A stretch of DNA of 35,665 nt from positions 1-35,665 of the forward strand of contig NZ_RHHT01000039.1 in assembly GCF_003710985.1 (NCBI RefSeq). The letters run 5' to 3'. Origin of the DNA: Brevibacillus panacihumi (lineage in GTDB: Bacteria > Bacillota > Bacilli > Brevibacillales > Brevibacillaceae). A program made the position numbers and the translations under genes. The notes under the pieces are model-generated. The model saw only the letters and a program-made list of their open reading frames with translations. It had not been told where the DNA came from and ran no database searches. Below are positions 6,988-14,807 of this stretch, piece by piece (within the stretch, counting starts at the first letter, position 1; every line of letters begins with the position of its first letter).

Positions 6988-8328
6988 ATGAGTGTTCAGC
7001 CTTTGGGGCAAGGCCTGACAAAAGGGATTGTGCAAGTCGGGGAACTTTTTGACAATATGCCGGTAACCCGCCAGCATTGGAAAGCGGGATTGGCCCTGTT
7101 TTTTTCCTTTGTCATTGAAGCATGGGAGATGATGATTGTCATTCTGGCCAGCGCTTCAATCGGTGCGGAGTTTGCACTGGACGGAGCGCAAATCGGTTCG
7201 CTGATCGGTTCCATTTTCCTCGGCATGATTCCGGGATGCCTCGTCTGGGGGAAACTGGTCGATAAGTTTGGCCGGAAAAAATCCATGGTGTACAGTCTGG
7301 CTCTATATGGCGTCATCTCTCTTCTCAGTGCATTTTCGGTCAACTACGAGATGCTTTGGTGGACGAGGTTCCTTTCGGGAGTTGGCCTCTCCGGTGTGTT
7401 GGTTGCGACGTTCCCCTACTTCGAAGAATTGCTTCCGGTAAAAGTACGCGGGAAAGCAACTGTCTACCTGGCTTCCGGTTGGCCGGTGGGATTCCTGATC
7501 GCGATCGGGGTTACGTATCTCTTTATGGATCTGGGTTGGCGCTGGATTATCGGGGTCAGTTCACTGGCCGGGCTGTGGTTCCTGGTGGTAGCCGCGTTCG
7601 TCCCGGAATCACCGTACTGGTTGGTCGCCAAAGGCCGCGAGGCAGAAGCGAAAGACGTGGTGCGAAGACTTTCAGAGGGAAAGATGAATGAGGAAATGGA
7701 TCAGGCCCAACTTGTGGTGGAAGAAGCCAAAAAGGGCTCTTTCCTGGAGATTTTCAAGGGAAAATTCCTGCGTCTGACGGTACTGCAGATCATCATTAAC
7801 TTCTGCTTCTCCTGGGGGTATTGGGCCCTTTCATCCTGGATGCCGGTCCTTTTGGCCAAAAAGGGTCTGAGTACGCCGCAGGGGTTGGGATTCATGGCAT
7901 TAACGGCGCTGTTCATGTTCCCGGGGTATATGGCCTCCTCTTACTTGACGGGCAAGTATGGGCGCAAAAAGGTGATGACATCATTTGTTCTCTTTGCGGC
8001 AATCGGAGGTTTTGGCTTTGCCTCGGCGGAAACCATGACGGAAATGTATGTCTGGAACTTTGTTCTCTCGTTCTTCAGTTTGGGAGCGTGGGGGGTATGG
8101 GATACCTGGATGGCGGAACTGTATCCCACGGAAATTCGCGGTGTCAGCTATTCGCTCGGTGTGACCGGTCAGCGTGCAGCAAACGCAATTGCTCCGAGCG
8201 TAATCGGTGCCATGCTCGCGGCAAACACCAGCTTTTTGGCGACAGTTTCCTTTATTTCCACATTCCTGGTCATTACGTTTATCGCCAGCCTATTGCTGAA
8301 GGAGACGGAAGGCGAAATCCTTCATTAA
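6988..8328 (+). CDS. MFS transporter (metabolite:proton symporter type)
   Basis: This 446-residue major facilitator superfamily permease has about 12 hydrophobic segments. Motif A between helices 2 and 3 is visible as WGKLVDKFGRKKSM. A matching loop in the second half reads SSYLTGKYGRKKVM, and ELYPTEIRGVSYSLG is typical of the sugar/metabolite-symporter branches. A cytoplasmic loop with PESPYWLVAKGREAEA follows helix 6. I start it at ATG 6988 with AGAGGGA upstream, rather than at the ATG at 6949, which lies inside the racemase gene. It directly follows the racemase and precedes a terminator. It probably imports the substrate of the hyu2 pathway, such as a hydantoin, cyclic amide or aromatic/organic acid. 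The substrate is inferred only from context. Confidence 0.87.
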   Translation: MSVQPLGQGLTKGIVQVGELFDNMPVTRQHWKAGLALFFSFVIEAWEMMIVILASASIGAEFALDGAQIGSLIGSIFLGMIPGCLVWGKLVDKFGRKKSMVYSLALYGVISLLSAFSVNYEMLWWTRFLSGVGLSGVLVATFPYFEELLPVKVRGKATVYLASGWPVGFLIAIGVTYLFMDLGWRWIIGVSSLAGLWFLVVAAFVPESPYWLVAKGREAEAKDVVRRLSEGKMNEEMDQAQLVVEEAKKGSFLEIFKGKFLRLTVLQIIINFCFSWGYWALSSWMPVLLAKKGLSTPQGLGFMALTALFMFPGYMASSYLTGKYGRKKVMTSFVLFAAIGGFGFASAETMTEMYVWNFVLSFFSLGAWGVWDTWMAELYPTEIRGVSYSLGVTGQRAANAIAPSVIGAMLAANTSFLATVSFISTFLVITFIASLLLKETEGEILH

Positions 8329-8345
8329 TCAAAAACATTTGTGAA

Positions 8346-8384
8346 AAAGTGGATAATCGAGGGATTGTCCACTTTCATTTTACA
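8346..8384 (+). terminator. Rho-independent terminator after the MFS gene
   Basis: AAAGTGGATAAT (8346-8357) pairs with ATTGTCCACTTT (8364-8375) over 12 positions with one T-G wobble around a 6-base loop. CATTTTA follows. It lies 17 bases after the MFS stop and separates this unit from the regulator promoter. Confidence 0.7.
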
Positions 8385-8442
8385 GAATATTCGCATTAAA
8401 TATATATGAAAAAAATTACGATGATACAGTATATTTTGAATT
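8380..8442. promoter_or_regulatory. Two copies of a putative XRE-cupin operator
   Basis: TTACAGAATATTCGCATT (8380-8397) and ATACAGTATATTTTGAATT (8424-8442) share the pattern TACAG-N-ATATT-N-N-G-N-ATT with the element at 6125-6143. The second copy overlaps the -35 box of the regulator's own promoter, which suits autoregulation. The motif is AT-rich, so chance similarity is possible. Confidence 0.35.
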
Positions 8443-8469
8443 GATATCACAATTATTCCGATATATAAT
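8441..8469 (+). promoter_or_regulatory. Sigma-A promoter for the XRE-cupin/hyuA2 operon
   Basis: TTGATA (8441-8446) and a perfect TATAAT (8464-8469) are spaced by 17 bases. The start should be near 8476, 34 bases before the regulator ATG. Confidence 0.75.
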
Positions 8470-8509
8470 AAAAACAACAAAGAACAATCAAAGACAAATA
8501 GGAGTTGCT

Positions 8510-9052
8510 ATGGAGGAAATTTACAAAAAAATCAGAAGCCTGCGCAAGATGCATGATTTGACGTTGAAGGATCTCAGTGAAAAAACAGGATTGTCGGTCA
8601 GCTTTCTTTCCCAGGTGGAACGGGGAGAGACATCCCTGGCCATCACTTCTCTGAAGAAAATCGCCGATGCCTTTGCGGTTCCGATTACCGATTTCTTCGA
8701 GAATGAAAGCAATCAGAATTTCATCGTCAAGCTGGAAAGCCAGAAACCGTTCCGGATCGAAGGATCAGGTGCCGAATATACCCGTCTGGGCGGCAACTTT
8801 AACGGAAGGTCCCTTGAGCCGATGATTGTCACGCTTGCACCGGGTCTGGTTCAGGACAATGTGTTCAGCCATCCCGGCGAGGAATTTTACTTTGTCCTGG
8901 AGGGTGCGGTGACTTTTAACGTCGATGGAAAGGAATTCCTGGTGAAAACCGGCGACTCGATCCATTTTCCGTCCAATTTGCCGCATTTTTGGTCCAACCC
9001 GCTCAATCAAACTTCGAAGATACTTTGCGTGTTAACACCGGTTATTTTTTAA
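8510..9052 (+). CDS. XRE-family regulator with C-terminal cupin domain
   Basis: This 180-residue protein has an N-terminal helix-turn-helix of the XRE/Cro type (about residues 5-60: IRSLRKMHDLTLKDLSEKTG, then SVSFLSQVERGETSLAITSLKKIADAF). A C-terminal cupin follows (about 105-175), with HPGEEFYFVLEGAVTFNVDG and GDSIHFPSNLPHFW. This architecture is typical of small-molecule-responsive repressors or activators of amino-acid and polyamine catabolism. The start is ATG 8510 with GGAG five bases upstream. It is followed after 50 bases by hyuA2 on the same strand, so it probably controls and is cotranscribed with the hyu2 genes. A similar putative operator also lies before the racemase-MFS pair. The ligand is likely a pathway metabolite (inferred). 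Confidence 0.88.
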   Translation: MEEIYKKIRSLRKMHDLTLKDLSEKTGLSVSFLSQVERGETSLAITSLKKIADAFAVPITDFFENESNQNFIVKLESQKPFRIEGSGAEYTRLGGNFNGRSLEPMIVTLAPGLVQDNVFSHPGEEFYFVLEGAVTFNVDGKEFLVKTGDSIHFPSNLPHFWSNPLNQTSKILCVLTPVIF

Positions 9053-9060
9053 AAAACCGG
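9038..9060. other. Palindrome at the regulator stop codon
   Basis: CCGGTT at 9038-9043 and AACCGG at 9055-9060 flank a T6/A6 core, forming a nearly perfect palindrome that spans the TAA of the regulator. It could be a weak attenuator or an RNA-processing hairpin between the regulator and hyuA2. There is no T-run beyond it. Confidence 0.35.
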
Positions 9061-9102
9061 GTTCACATAATTTTGCAGATTCCTTCAAGAAAGGTGGTTT
9101 TT

Positions 9103-11145
9103 ATGCGGGTAGCAACTGATATCGGAGGAACATTTACGGATCTTGTCTATCTGGATGAAAACGGTCGTATCGGAACCGCAAAAAGCGATACGACTCCTCC
9201 CAACTTTGAACAAGGAGTAATGGATGTCATCAAAAAGAGCTCGATTTCTCCTGAAACGATCACCGATTTTATTCATGGAACTACTGTCATTATTAATGCT
9301 TTGACGGAGCGCAAAGGGGTAAAAACCGGATTGATCACCACCAAGGGATTCCGGGATGTTCTGGAAATCGCCCGCGGGAACCGACCGGATTTGTTCAATG
9401 TGCGCTATCAGAAACCGACACCTTTTGTCCCACGCTATCTGCGTCACGAAGTTAGCGAACGGTTGAACTACAAGGGAGAGGTGATTTGCGAATTGGCGGT
9501 GGAGGAGGTGAAGGCAGCGGTTGAGCAATTGCGGAGTGAAGGGGTCGAAGCGATTGCCGTTTCCTTCCTGCACGCTTATGCGAATCCTTCTCATGAAAAG
9601 CTGGCTGTTCAGGCCATCAAAGAGGTTTGGCCGGAAGTGGCTGTAACCGCTTCCCACGAAGTGACCAAGGAGTGGCGCGAGTACGAGCGTACCAGCACAG
9701 CTGTTTTAAACGCTTACGTAAAACCGATTGCCTCTTCCTACATTGATCAGTTGGACAAACATCTTCAGGAAATCGGAGTCAGCGGAAACAAGTACATCAT
9801 GCAGTCCAATTCCGGAACGACTACCTTTGAACAATCCAAGGAAACCCCTATCAACATGGTCGAGTCAGGTCCCGTAGCGGGAATTTTTGGCGCCGCCATT
9901 TTGGGGAAAATCCTTGGGGAAGAGAATATCATCGCTTTTGATATCGGTGGAACGACCGCCAAGTGTTCCTTGATCGACCACGGAGAAGTAAAGGTAACGA
10001 CGGAATACAAGATTGAAAGAGATGACCGGAATGCCGGATATCCGATCAAGGTGCCAGTGGTTGACATCGTGGAAATCGGGAACGGCGGAGGCTCTATTGC
10101 CTGGATCGATGATGCCGGTTCGCTGAAAGTCGGTCCGCAATCCGCGGGAGCGATGCCGGGTCCGGTCGCTTACGGGCGCGGCGGCGAAAATCCGACTACA
10201 ACGGATGCCAATCTCGTAACAGGACGCCTGTCACCCAAAAATTTTAAAAATACAGTTAATATGGATGCAGTCAAGCAAGCGATTGAGGAAAAAGTAGCCC
10301 GTCATTTCGGCATCTCCGTGGAAGAGGCAGCTCTCGGCATCATTCGCATCGCCAACTCCAACATGCTGAATGCGTTAAAGTTGATTTCCGTTCGGAAGGG
10401 GTACGATCCCCGCGAGTTCTCCCTTGTCGCATTTGGCGGCGGAGGTCCGATGCATGCTCTGGCCCTGGCCAGGGAATTGGGAGTGAAGAAAGTGATCATT
10501 CCGATCGCCTCTTCCGTGTTTTCTGCATGGGGCATGCTGATGACCGATCTTCGGCACGACTACATTCAAACGTACATCCGTCGCGTAAACGGGATGAATT
10601 TGGATGAATTAAACGATGAATGGAGCCGACTGGAGGAAGGAGCCCTGCAGCAGTACGCGCAAGAGGGAATCGCCAAGGACAAGGTATTGTTTGTGCGCTA
10701 TGCCGATATACGTTATGTCGGGCAAGAGCATGCGGTCAAAGTTCCGGTACCGAACGGGCGCATGGACGAATCGGCTGTCCAGGAGACGGTCTCCCGTTTT
10801 CATGACCTTCACGAGAAGCATTACACGTTCAAACTGGAGGGAGCTCAGACGGAAATTGTCAACCTGCATCTAACGGCATTTGGCTTGGTGCAAAAGCCCG
10901 AGATCGCTCGGCTGGACAATACAGGAGACAACGCCAAAGAAGCGCTGAAAGAGGTGCGGCCCGTTCTGTTCGAAGAGCATGGTTGGATCGAAACCAACGT
11001 CTACTCCAGGGATATTTTGAACGCAGGCAGTGTGATTGAAGGACCGGCGATTGTCGAAGAACAATCCTCTTCTACTGTCATTGAACCGGGGCAACAGCTG
11101 GTTGTAGACGAGTACGGCAACTTAATCATTGACACGGGGGTGTAA
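9103..11145 (+). CDS. hyuA: Hydantoinase/oxoprolinase A subunit (HyuA2)
   Basis: This second HyuA-family ATPase subunit has 680 residues and is the ATP-dependent activating half of a cyclic-amide hydrolase or related enzyme. Visible landmarks are the N-terminal loop DIGGTFTDLVYLD (about residues 6-18), FIHGTTVIINAL, AFDIGGTTAKCSL (second phosphate loop), GNGGGSIAWIDDAGSLKVGPQSAG, and FGGGGPMHALALA. ATG 9103 is preceded by AAGAAAGGTGG; the frame is open further upstream only inside the regulator gene. It is clearly diverged from HyuA1, and its codon use is more AT-rich. The stop lies two bases before the hyuB2 ATG. It is cotranscribed with the XRE-cupin regulator, hyuB2, a cupin and an M24 peptidase. 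The substrate is unassigned; candidates are hydantoins, 5-oxoproline-like lactams or caprolactam. Confidence 0.9.
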   Translation: MRVATDIGGTFTDLVYLDENGRIGTAKSDTTPPNFEQGVMDVIKKSSISPETITDFIHGTTVIINALTERKGVKTGLITTKGFRDVLEIARGNRPDLFNVRYQKPTPFVPRYLRHEVSERLNYKGEVICELAVEEVKAAVEQLRSEGVEAIAVSFLHAYANPSHEKLAVQAIKEVWPEVAVTASHEVTKEWREYERTSTAVLNAYVKPIASSYIDQLDKHLQEIGVSGNKYIMQSNSGTTTFEQSKETPINMVESGPVAGIFGAAILGKILGEENIIAFDIGGTTAKCSLIDHGEVKVTTEYKIERDDRNAGYPIKVPVVDIVEIGNGGGSIAWIDDAGSLKVGPQSAGAMPGPVAYGRGGENPTTTDANLVTGRLSPKNFKNTVNMDAVKQAIEEKVARHFGISVEEAALGIIRIANSNMLNALKLISVRKGYDPREFSLVAFGGGGPMHALALARELGVKKVIIPIASSVFSAWGMLMTDLRHDYIQTYIRRVNGMNLDELNDEWSRLEEGALQQYAQEGIAKDKVLFVRYADIRYVGQEHAVKVPVPNGRMDESAVQETVSRFHDLHEKHYTFKLEGAQTEIVNLHLTAFGLVQKPEIARLDNTGDNAKEALKEVRPVLFEEHGWIETNVYSRDILNAGSVIEGPAIVEEQSSSTVIEPGQQLVVDEYGNLIIDTGV

Positions 11146-11149
11146 CGGC

Positions 11150-12892
11150 ATGTTCGAGGAAAAAGTGAAGCGGGATCAATTTACACTCGAAATCGTAAAA
11201 GATTCGTTGATTGCCATCGGTGAAGAGATGTTCCATACACTTGCGCGTACCTCGATGAGCCCGATCATCTATGAAGTGCTTGACTTCGCAAGCGGATTGA
11301 CCGATGCAAAGGGGCAACTGCTGACCCAGGGGAACGGGGTCACCGGATTTATCGGGATGCTGACTTTTATGGTGAAGCAAACGCTGGAGAAGTTCGGCAA
11401 AGAAGGCGATCTGAAGCCGGGAGATATTCTGATTATCAACGACCCATACGGCGGAGGGGGTTCACATTTGTCCGATGTCGGTCTGGTCATGCCGATCTTT
11501 CATGAAGGAAAGCTGGTGGCATTTTCCGCCAACAAGGCGCACTGGACGGAAGTGGGAGGCAAGGACCCGGGGTCTTGGACAACAGATTCAACCGAGATCT
11601 TCCAGGAAGGACTTCAATTTCCGTGCGTCAAGTTGTTCGATGAAGGGAAACTGAACCAGCCATTGGTTGATATTATCGCCGCAAATGTACGCTTCCCGGA
11701 ATTGTCTCTTGGGGATATGTGGGCTCAAGTGGCTGCGCTTCGCACCGGTGAAAAGCGCTTCCGTGAACTGTGCGACAAGTATGGCCGGGCTGTTGTAATG
11801 GATTCTATTGATCATCTTCTGAACCATGGCGAACAATTGGCGCGAAAAGAAATAGCCAAACTGCCAAAGGGTACATTTGAAGCGAAGGACTTCATCGATG
11901 ACGACGGGATCGGAAACGGTCCTTTCCACGTACAGGTGAAGGTTACGATCACGGATGACGAGTTCATTTGCGACTTCCGTGGAAGCCATCCCCAGGTATT
12001 GGGCCCGGTTAACTGCTCGTACACCGCTTTGGTGTCCGCCGTGCGTGTCCTTTTCCTGGCGGTGACGAATCCGTCTCAAGACGTGAATGACGGAGTATTC
12101 CGTCCGTTGAGAGTAATCGCAGATGATCGTTCGATTTTCTCGGCTGAACGCCCTGCGGCTGTATCGACTTACTGGGAAACGATGCTGTACGGGGCTGACC
12201 TGGTTTGGAAAGCGCTCGCACCGGTTGTTCCCCACCGTTTGAATGCCGGACACCTCTTGTCTGTGTGTGGAGTGGTTCTCTCCGGAATTCACCAGGATAC
12301 AAACGAGCCGTTCCTGATTGTAGAGCCTTCCGTCGGAGGGTGGGGTGCAGGCGAAGGACTGGACGGAGCAGCAGGCCAATTCTGTATTGGTGACGGCGAA
12401 ACATACAACGTACCGGTAGAAGTTGCCGAGACGCGCTATGGTGTGATGATCGACGAGTACAGCCTGCGCACGGACGGTGCCGGTGCCGGTGAATATCGCG
12501 GTGGTTCCGGAGCGATCCGTTCTTATCGGGCAATGACCAACGGGCAAACGATCACAGCCACTTTCGGTCGTCATAAATTCCTGCCCTGGGGTTTCAACGG
12601 TGGTCATGACGGGTCACGAAACGAGTTTGTGATTGTCAAGGCGAACGGGGAAGTCGCCGGCCCGTTTGGCAAATTTGCCCGTTTCCCACTGAACAAGGGA
12701 GATGTGGTTCGGCTGATTACCGCAACCGGCGGCGGCTACGGCAACCCGCTGCGTCGTCCGGCCGAAAAGGTGGCCTTGGATGCGAAGAACGGCTACATTT
12801 CTGTCGAACAAGCGAGAGACATTTATGGGGTGATTGTAAATCCCCGTACATTTGAAGTGGAAGGTATCACATCTGCCAGACAAGCTGTGTAA
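11150..12892 (+). CDS. hyuB: Hydantoinase/oxoprolinase B subunit (HyuB2)
   Basis: This 580-residue HyuB-family subunit is the partner of HyuA2. The canonical family loop is present, IINDPYGGGGSHLSDV at about residues 95-110, followed by SANKAHWTEVGGKDPGSW. The C-terminal TATGGGYGNPLRRPAEKVALDAKNGYIS matches the family signature. I chose ATG 11150, seven bases after GGGGGTG and four bases after the hyuA2 TAA. The upstream ATG at 11129 is inside hyuA2 without its own ribosome binding site. Unlike HyuB1, it retains the NDPY-glycine motif, so it is the more orthodox enzyme of the two pairs. A downstream cupin starts 13 bases after its stop. Confidence 0.9.
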   Translation: MFEEKVKRDQFTLEIVKDSLIAIGEEMFHTLARTSMSPIIYEVLDFASGLTDAKGQLLTQGNGVTGFIGMLTFMVKQTLEKFGKEGDLKPGDILIINDPYGGGGSHLSDVGLVMPIFHEGKLVAFSANKAHWTEVGGKDPGSWTTDSTEIFQEGLQFPCVKLFDEGKLNQPLVDIIAANVRFPELSLGDMWAQVAALRTGEKRFRELCDKYGRAVVMDSIDHLLNHGEQLARKEIAKLPKGTFEAKDFIDDDGIGNGPFHVQVKVTITDDEFICDFRGSHPQVLGPVNCSYTALVSAVRVLFLAVTNPSQDVNDGVFRPLRVIADDRSIFSAERPAAVSTYWETMLYGADLVWKALAPVVPHRLNAGHLLSVCGVVLSGIHQDTNEPFLIVEPSVGGWGAGEGLDGAAGQFCIGDGETYNVPVEVAETRYGVMIDEYSLRTDGAGAGEYRGGSGAIRSYRAMTNGQTITATFGRHKFLPWGFNGGHDGSRNEFVIVKANGEVAGPFGKFARFPLNKGDVVRLITATGGGYGNPLRRPAEKVALDAKNGYISVEQARDIYGVIVNPRTFEVEGITSARQAV

Positions 12893-12905
12893 AGGAGGAA
12901 CACCG

Positions 12906-13241
12906 ATGATCGTGGTCCGTGCAGATTCCGTAAAAGCGGATGTTCGTCAGGCGGTACTGATGAAGACGTTGTTTTCGGAAAACCACATAGAAGGCGGCAG
13001 AGCCAGATTTGGGGTGGTAACCATCCCTCCTCAAGCAAGGATTCCCTTGAACGGAGAGGGCAGTCACGAAGAAGACGAATATTCCATCCTCATAAAAGGA
13101 TCCATCCTTACAGGGGTTGGTGACAAAGAACACCGGCTGACGGCCGGGGATGCATCCCTGATTCCTGCGGGAGAGGCACACTGGGCGTATAATGACGGCG
13201 ATGAGGAGTGCGAGATCGTCTGGGTGCTTGTCAGGCGATAG
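12906..13241 (+). CDS. Small single-domain cupin protein
   Basis: This 111-residue cupin has the two conserved motifs visible: motif 1 GSHEEDEYSILIKGSILTGVGD (about residues 50-71) and motif 2 GDASLIPAGEAHWAYNDGDEE (about 79-99). Such proteins bind a metal or small ligand and can be isomerases, lyases or ligand-binding helpers. A strong AAAGGAGG precedes ATG 12906, only 13 bases after hyuB2, placing it in the hyu2 operon. The first metal-binding motif keeps one His and two acidic residues (H-x-E-E-D-E), so it could bind a metal. Its role in ring opening or in sensing is not known. Confidence 0.78.
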   Translation: MIVVRADSVKADVRQAVLMKTLFSENHIEGGRARFGVVTIPPQARIPLNGEGSHEEDEYSILIKGSILTGVGDKEHRLTAGDASLIPAGEAHWAYNDGDEECEIVWVLVRR

Positions 13242-13309
13242 ACGATGATCGGCGGTGTCTTCTTCTTAGACAGACCTTTCACTTCAAACAGGGAGGTTGT
13301 AGGGACACG

Positions 13310-14416
13310 ATGAGCGTATATGTGCAGAGAATGAAAAAAGCGCAAGCGATTTTGGATGAGAGCGGTTGGGAGGCGGTGATCGTTTCTTCCCCGGCCAATT
13401 TTTTCTATTTCACAGGAACATGGCTGGACTCCCATGAAAGGCTTCAGGCTGTCTTGATTCCGAGAACGGGTTCACCGTGGATTGTTGTCCATGAAATGTC
13501 ACGGGAAGAGATTACACCGCTGGAGGGAGTGCAGTTGCGCTTTTGGAAGGACGGCGAGCCTACTGTCCAGATTCTGGCCGGGCTTTTGCCGGAACAGGGT
13601 GTGATCTCCATAGACAGCCAGTGGCCGAGCGGAAAATTGATTGAGCTTATGTCGATTCGCAGCCGGCTTTCCTTTATCAAAGACACGCCGGTGACAGGAG
13701 CCCTTCGCCTAAGGAAAGATGCAGCGGAAATGGACCGTTTGCGAAAGTCAGGAGAAATCGCCGATCGCGTGATGGGAAAGATGATTTCTTTTATAAAGCC
13801 GGGCATGACGGAGAAAGAAGTGGCCAGGGAATTGAAAAGGCTCTTTCAGGGGGAGGGGGTTGAGCAATTGTCCTTTCAACCGATCATCGGGACCGGTGCG
13901 AACGGGGCGATTCCCCATCACCAATCAGATGAAACCCGTCTTGCCGAAGGGGATATGGTTGTGATTGATATGGGTGGAATCAAGGATCACTATTGCTCGG
14001 ATATGACTCGGACGATCGTCCTGGGGGAACCTGCAGAAGAAATGGTCCGCGTGTATGAAATTGTGAGAAAGGCTCAGGATGAAGCGGTGAAAGCGATCAA
14101 ACCCGGAGTCCCGATGAGAATCATCGATCAAACGGCCCGCGCCATCATTTCCGAAGCCGGCTACGGGGAATTCTTTACCCATCGCACCGGTCACGGCATA
14201 GGGATCGAAGTTCACGAGGAGCCGTACCTGACGCCGAACAACGAACAGCTGCTGGAGGAAGGAATGGTGGTCAGCGTCGAGCCTGGCATCTATCTAAGCG
14301 GAAAGTTTGGAGTACGGATCGAGGACATTGTCGTTGTAACCGCAGATGGCGCAGAGCGGTTGAATCATTTTCCACGTGAACTGCTGCGTGGAGGCACGCC
14401 GATTTCCCGAGAATGA
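13310..14416 (+). CDS. M24 family metallopeptidase (Xaa-Pro aminopeptidase/creatinase-like)
   Basis: This 368-residue protein has a creatinase N-terminal domain (about 1-130) and a pita-bread catalytic domain (about 140-360). All five metal ligands are visible: Asp220 in VVIDMGG, Asp231 in CSDMTRT, His295 in HRTGHGIGIEVHEEP, Glu324 in VSVEPGIYL, and Glu338 in VRIEDIV. That pattern fits a dinuclear Xaa-Pro aminopeptidase rather than metal-free creatinase. ATG 13310 is preceded by CAGGGAGG about 13 bases away; upstream in-frame starts lie in the cupin gene. It is the last gene of the hyu2 operon, followed by a terminator. It may cleave an N-terminal residue from a Pro-containing or imino product, a link to the proline theme later in the window. 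This is inference. Confidence 0.88.
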   Translation: MSVYVQRMKKAQAILDESGWEAVIVSSPANFFYFTGTWLDSHERLQAVLIPRTGSPWIVVHEMSREEITPLEGVQLRFWKDGEPTVQILAGLLPEQGVISIDSQWPSGKLIELMSIRSRLSFIKDTPVTGALRLRKDAAEMDRLRKSGEIADRVMGKMISFIKPGMTEKEVARELKRLFQGEGVEQLSFQPIIGTGANGAIPHHQSDETRLAEGDMVVIDMGGIKDHYCSDMTRTIVLGEPAEEMVRVYEIVRKAQDEAVKAIKPGVPMRIIDQTARAIISEAGYGEFFTHRTGHGIGIEVHEEPYLTPNNEQLLEEGMVVSVEPGIYLSGKFGVRIEDIVVVTADGAERLNHFPRELLRGGTPISRE

Positions 14417-14492
14417 AAGGAAAAGGTATTTGCCACGAAATGTGAAGGAGCCTGCTTACGCGAAGGCTGTTCTCAACAGACCGGAACCAAAA

Positions 14493-14548
14493 AAAGAAGA
14501 CATTTTGGGACGATGAACAGAGTGCCCGAATGGCTTCTTTCTTTTTTT
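14493..14548 (+). terminator. Rho-independent terminator ending the hyu2 operon
   Basis: AAAGAAGACATT (14493-14504) pairs with AATGGCTTCTTT (14529-14540) with a single mismatch. A GGG/CCC pairing lies inside the loop, and CTTTTTTT follows. It lies 76 bases after the M24 peptidase stop. Confidence 0.8.
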
Positions 14549-14807
14549 GGCCGAAAGGGACATCCGGATCGAGCCTGCCCCCATTCCTGCGAAGTCAGGA
14601 TCGTAAAGGGGTTTGGGGCATTCTGTTTTATTCATTTATGGATGAAAAAGGAAATTGCGGGTCTCATCCCGAACGAAAAGAAAAGGAGGAAATCTGTCCA
14701 ACGGGAACCCATTGTAACAACTTTGCAAGTGCGATCCCGTTACGCAGATACAGCGATTTTTGTCTTTCCTCACCTTTTTCAAATCCCGCCCAAATGAGGT
14801 GAATCCC
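14549..14807 (+). other. Intergenic region without a supported gene
   Basis: Together with 14417-14492 this makes about 390 bases between the M24 and alcohol dehydrogenase genes. Open frames exist across it, but none has a credible ribosome binding site or recognisable protein sequence. GAGGTG at 14796-14801 is the ribosome binding site of the dehydrogenase. I found no -24/-12 element with correct spacing, and no clear sigma-A promoter. Confidence 0.5.

Noticed and set aside
14513..14797. 94-codon small frame between the M24 and alcohol dehydrogenase genes
   Set aside because: It overlaps the terminator, has no ribosome binding site and no recognisable sequence.
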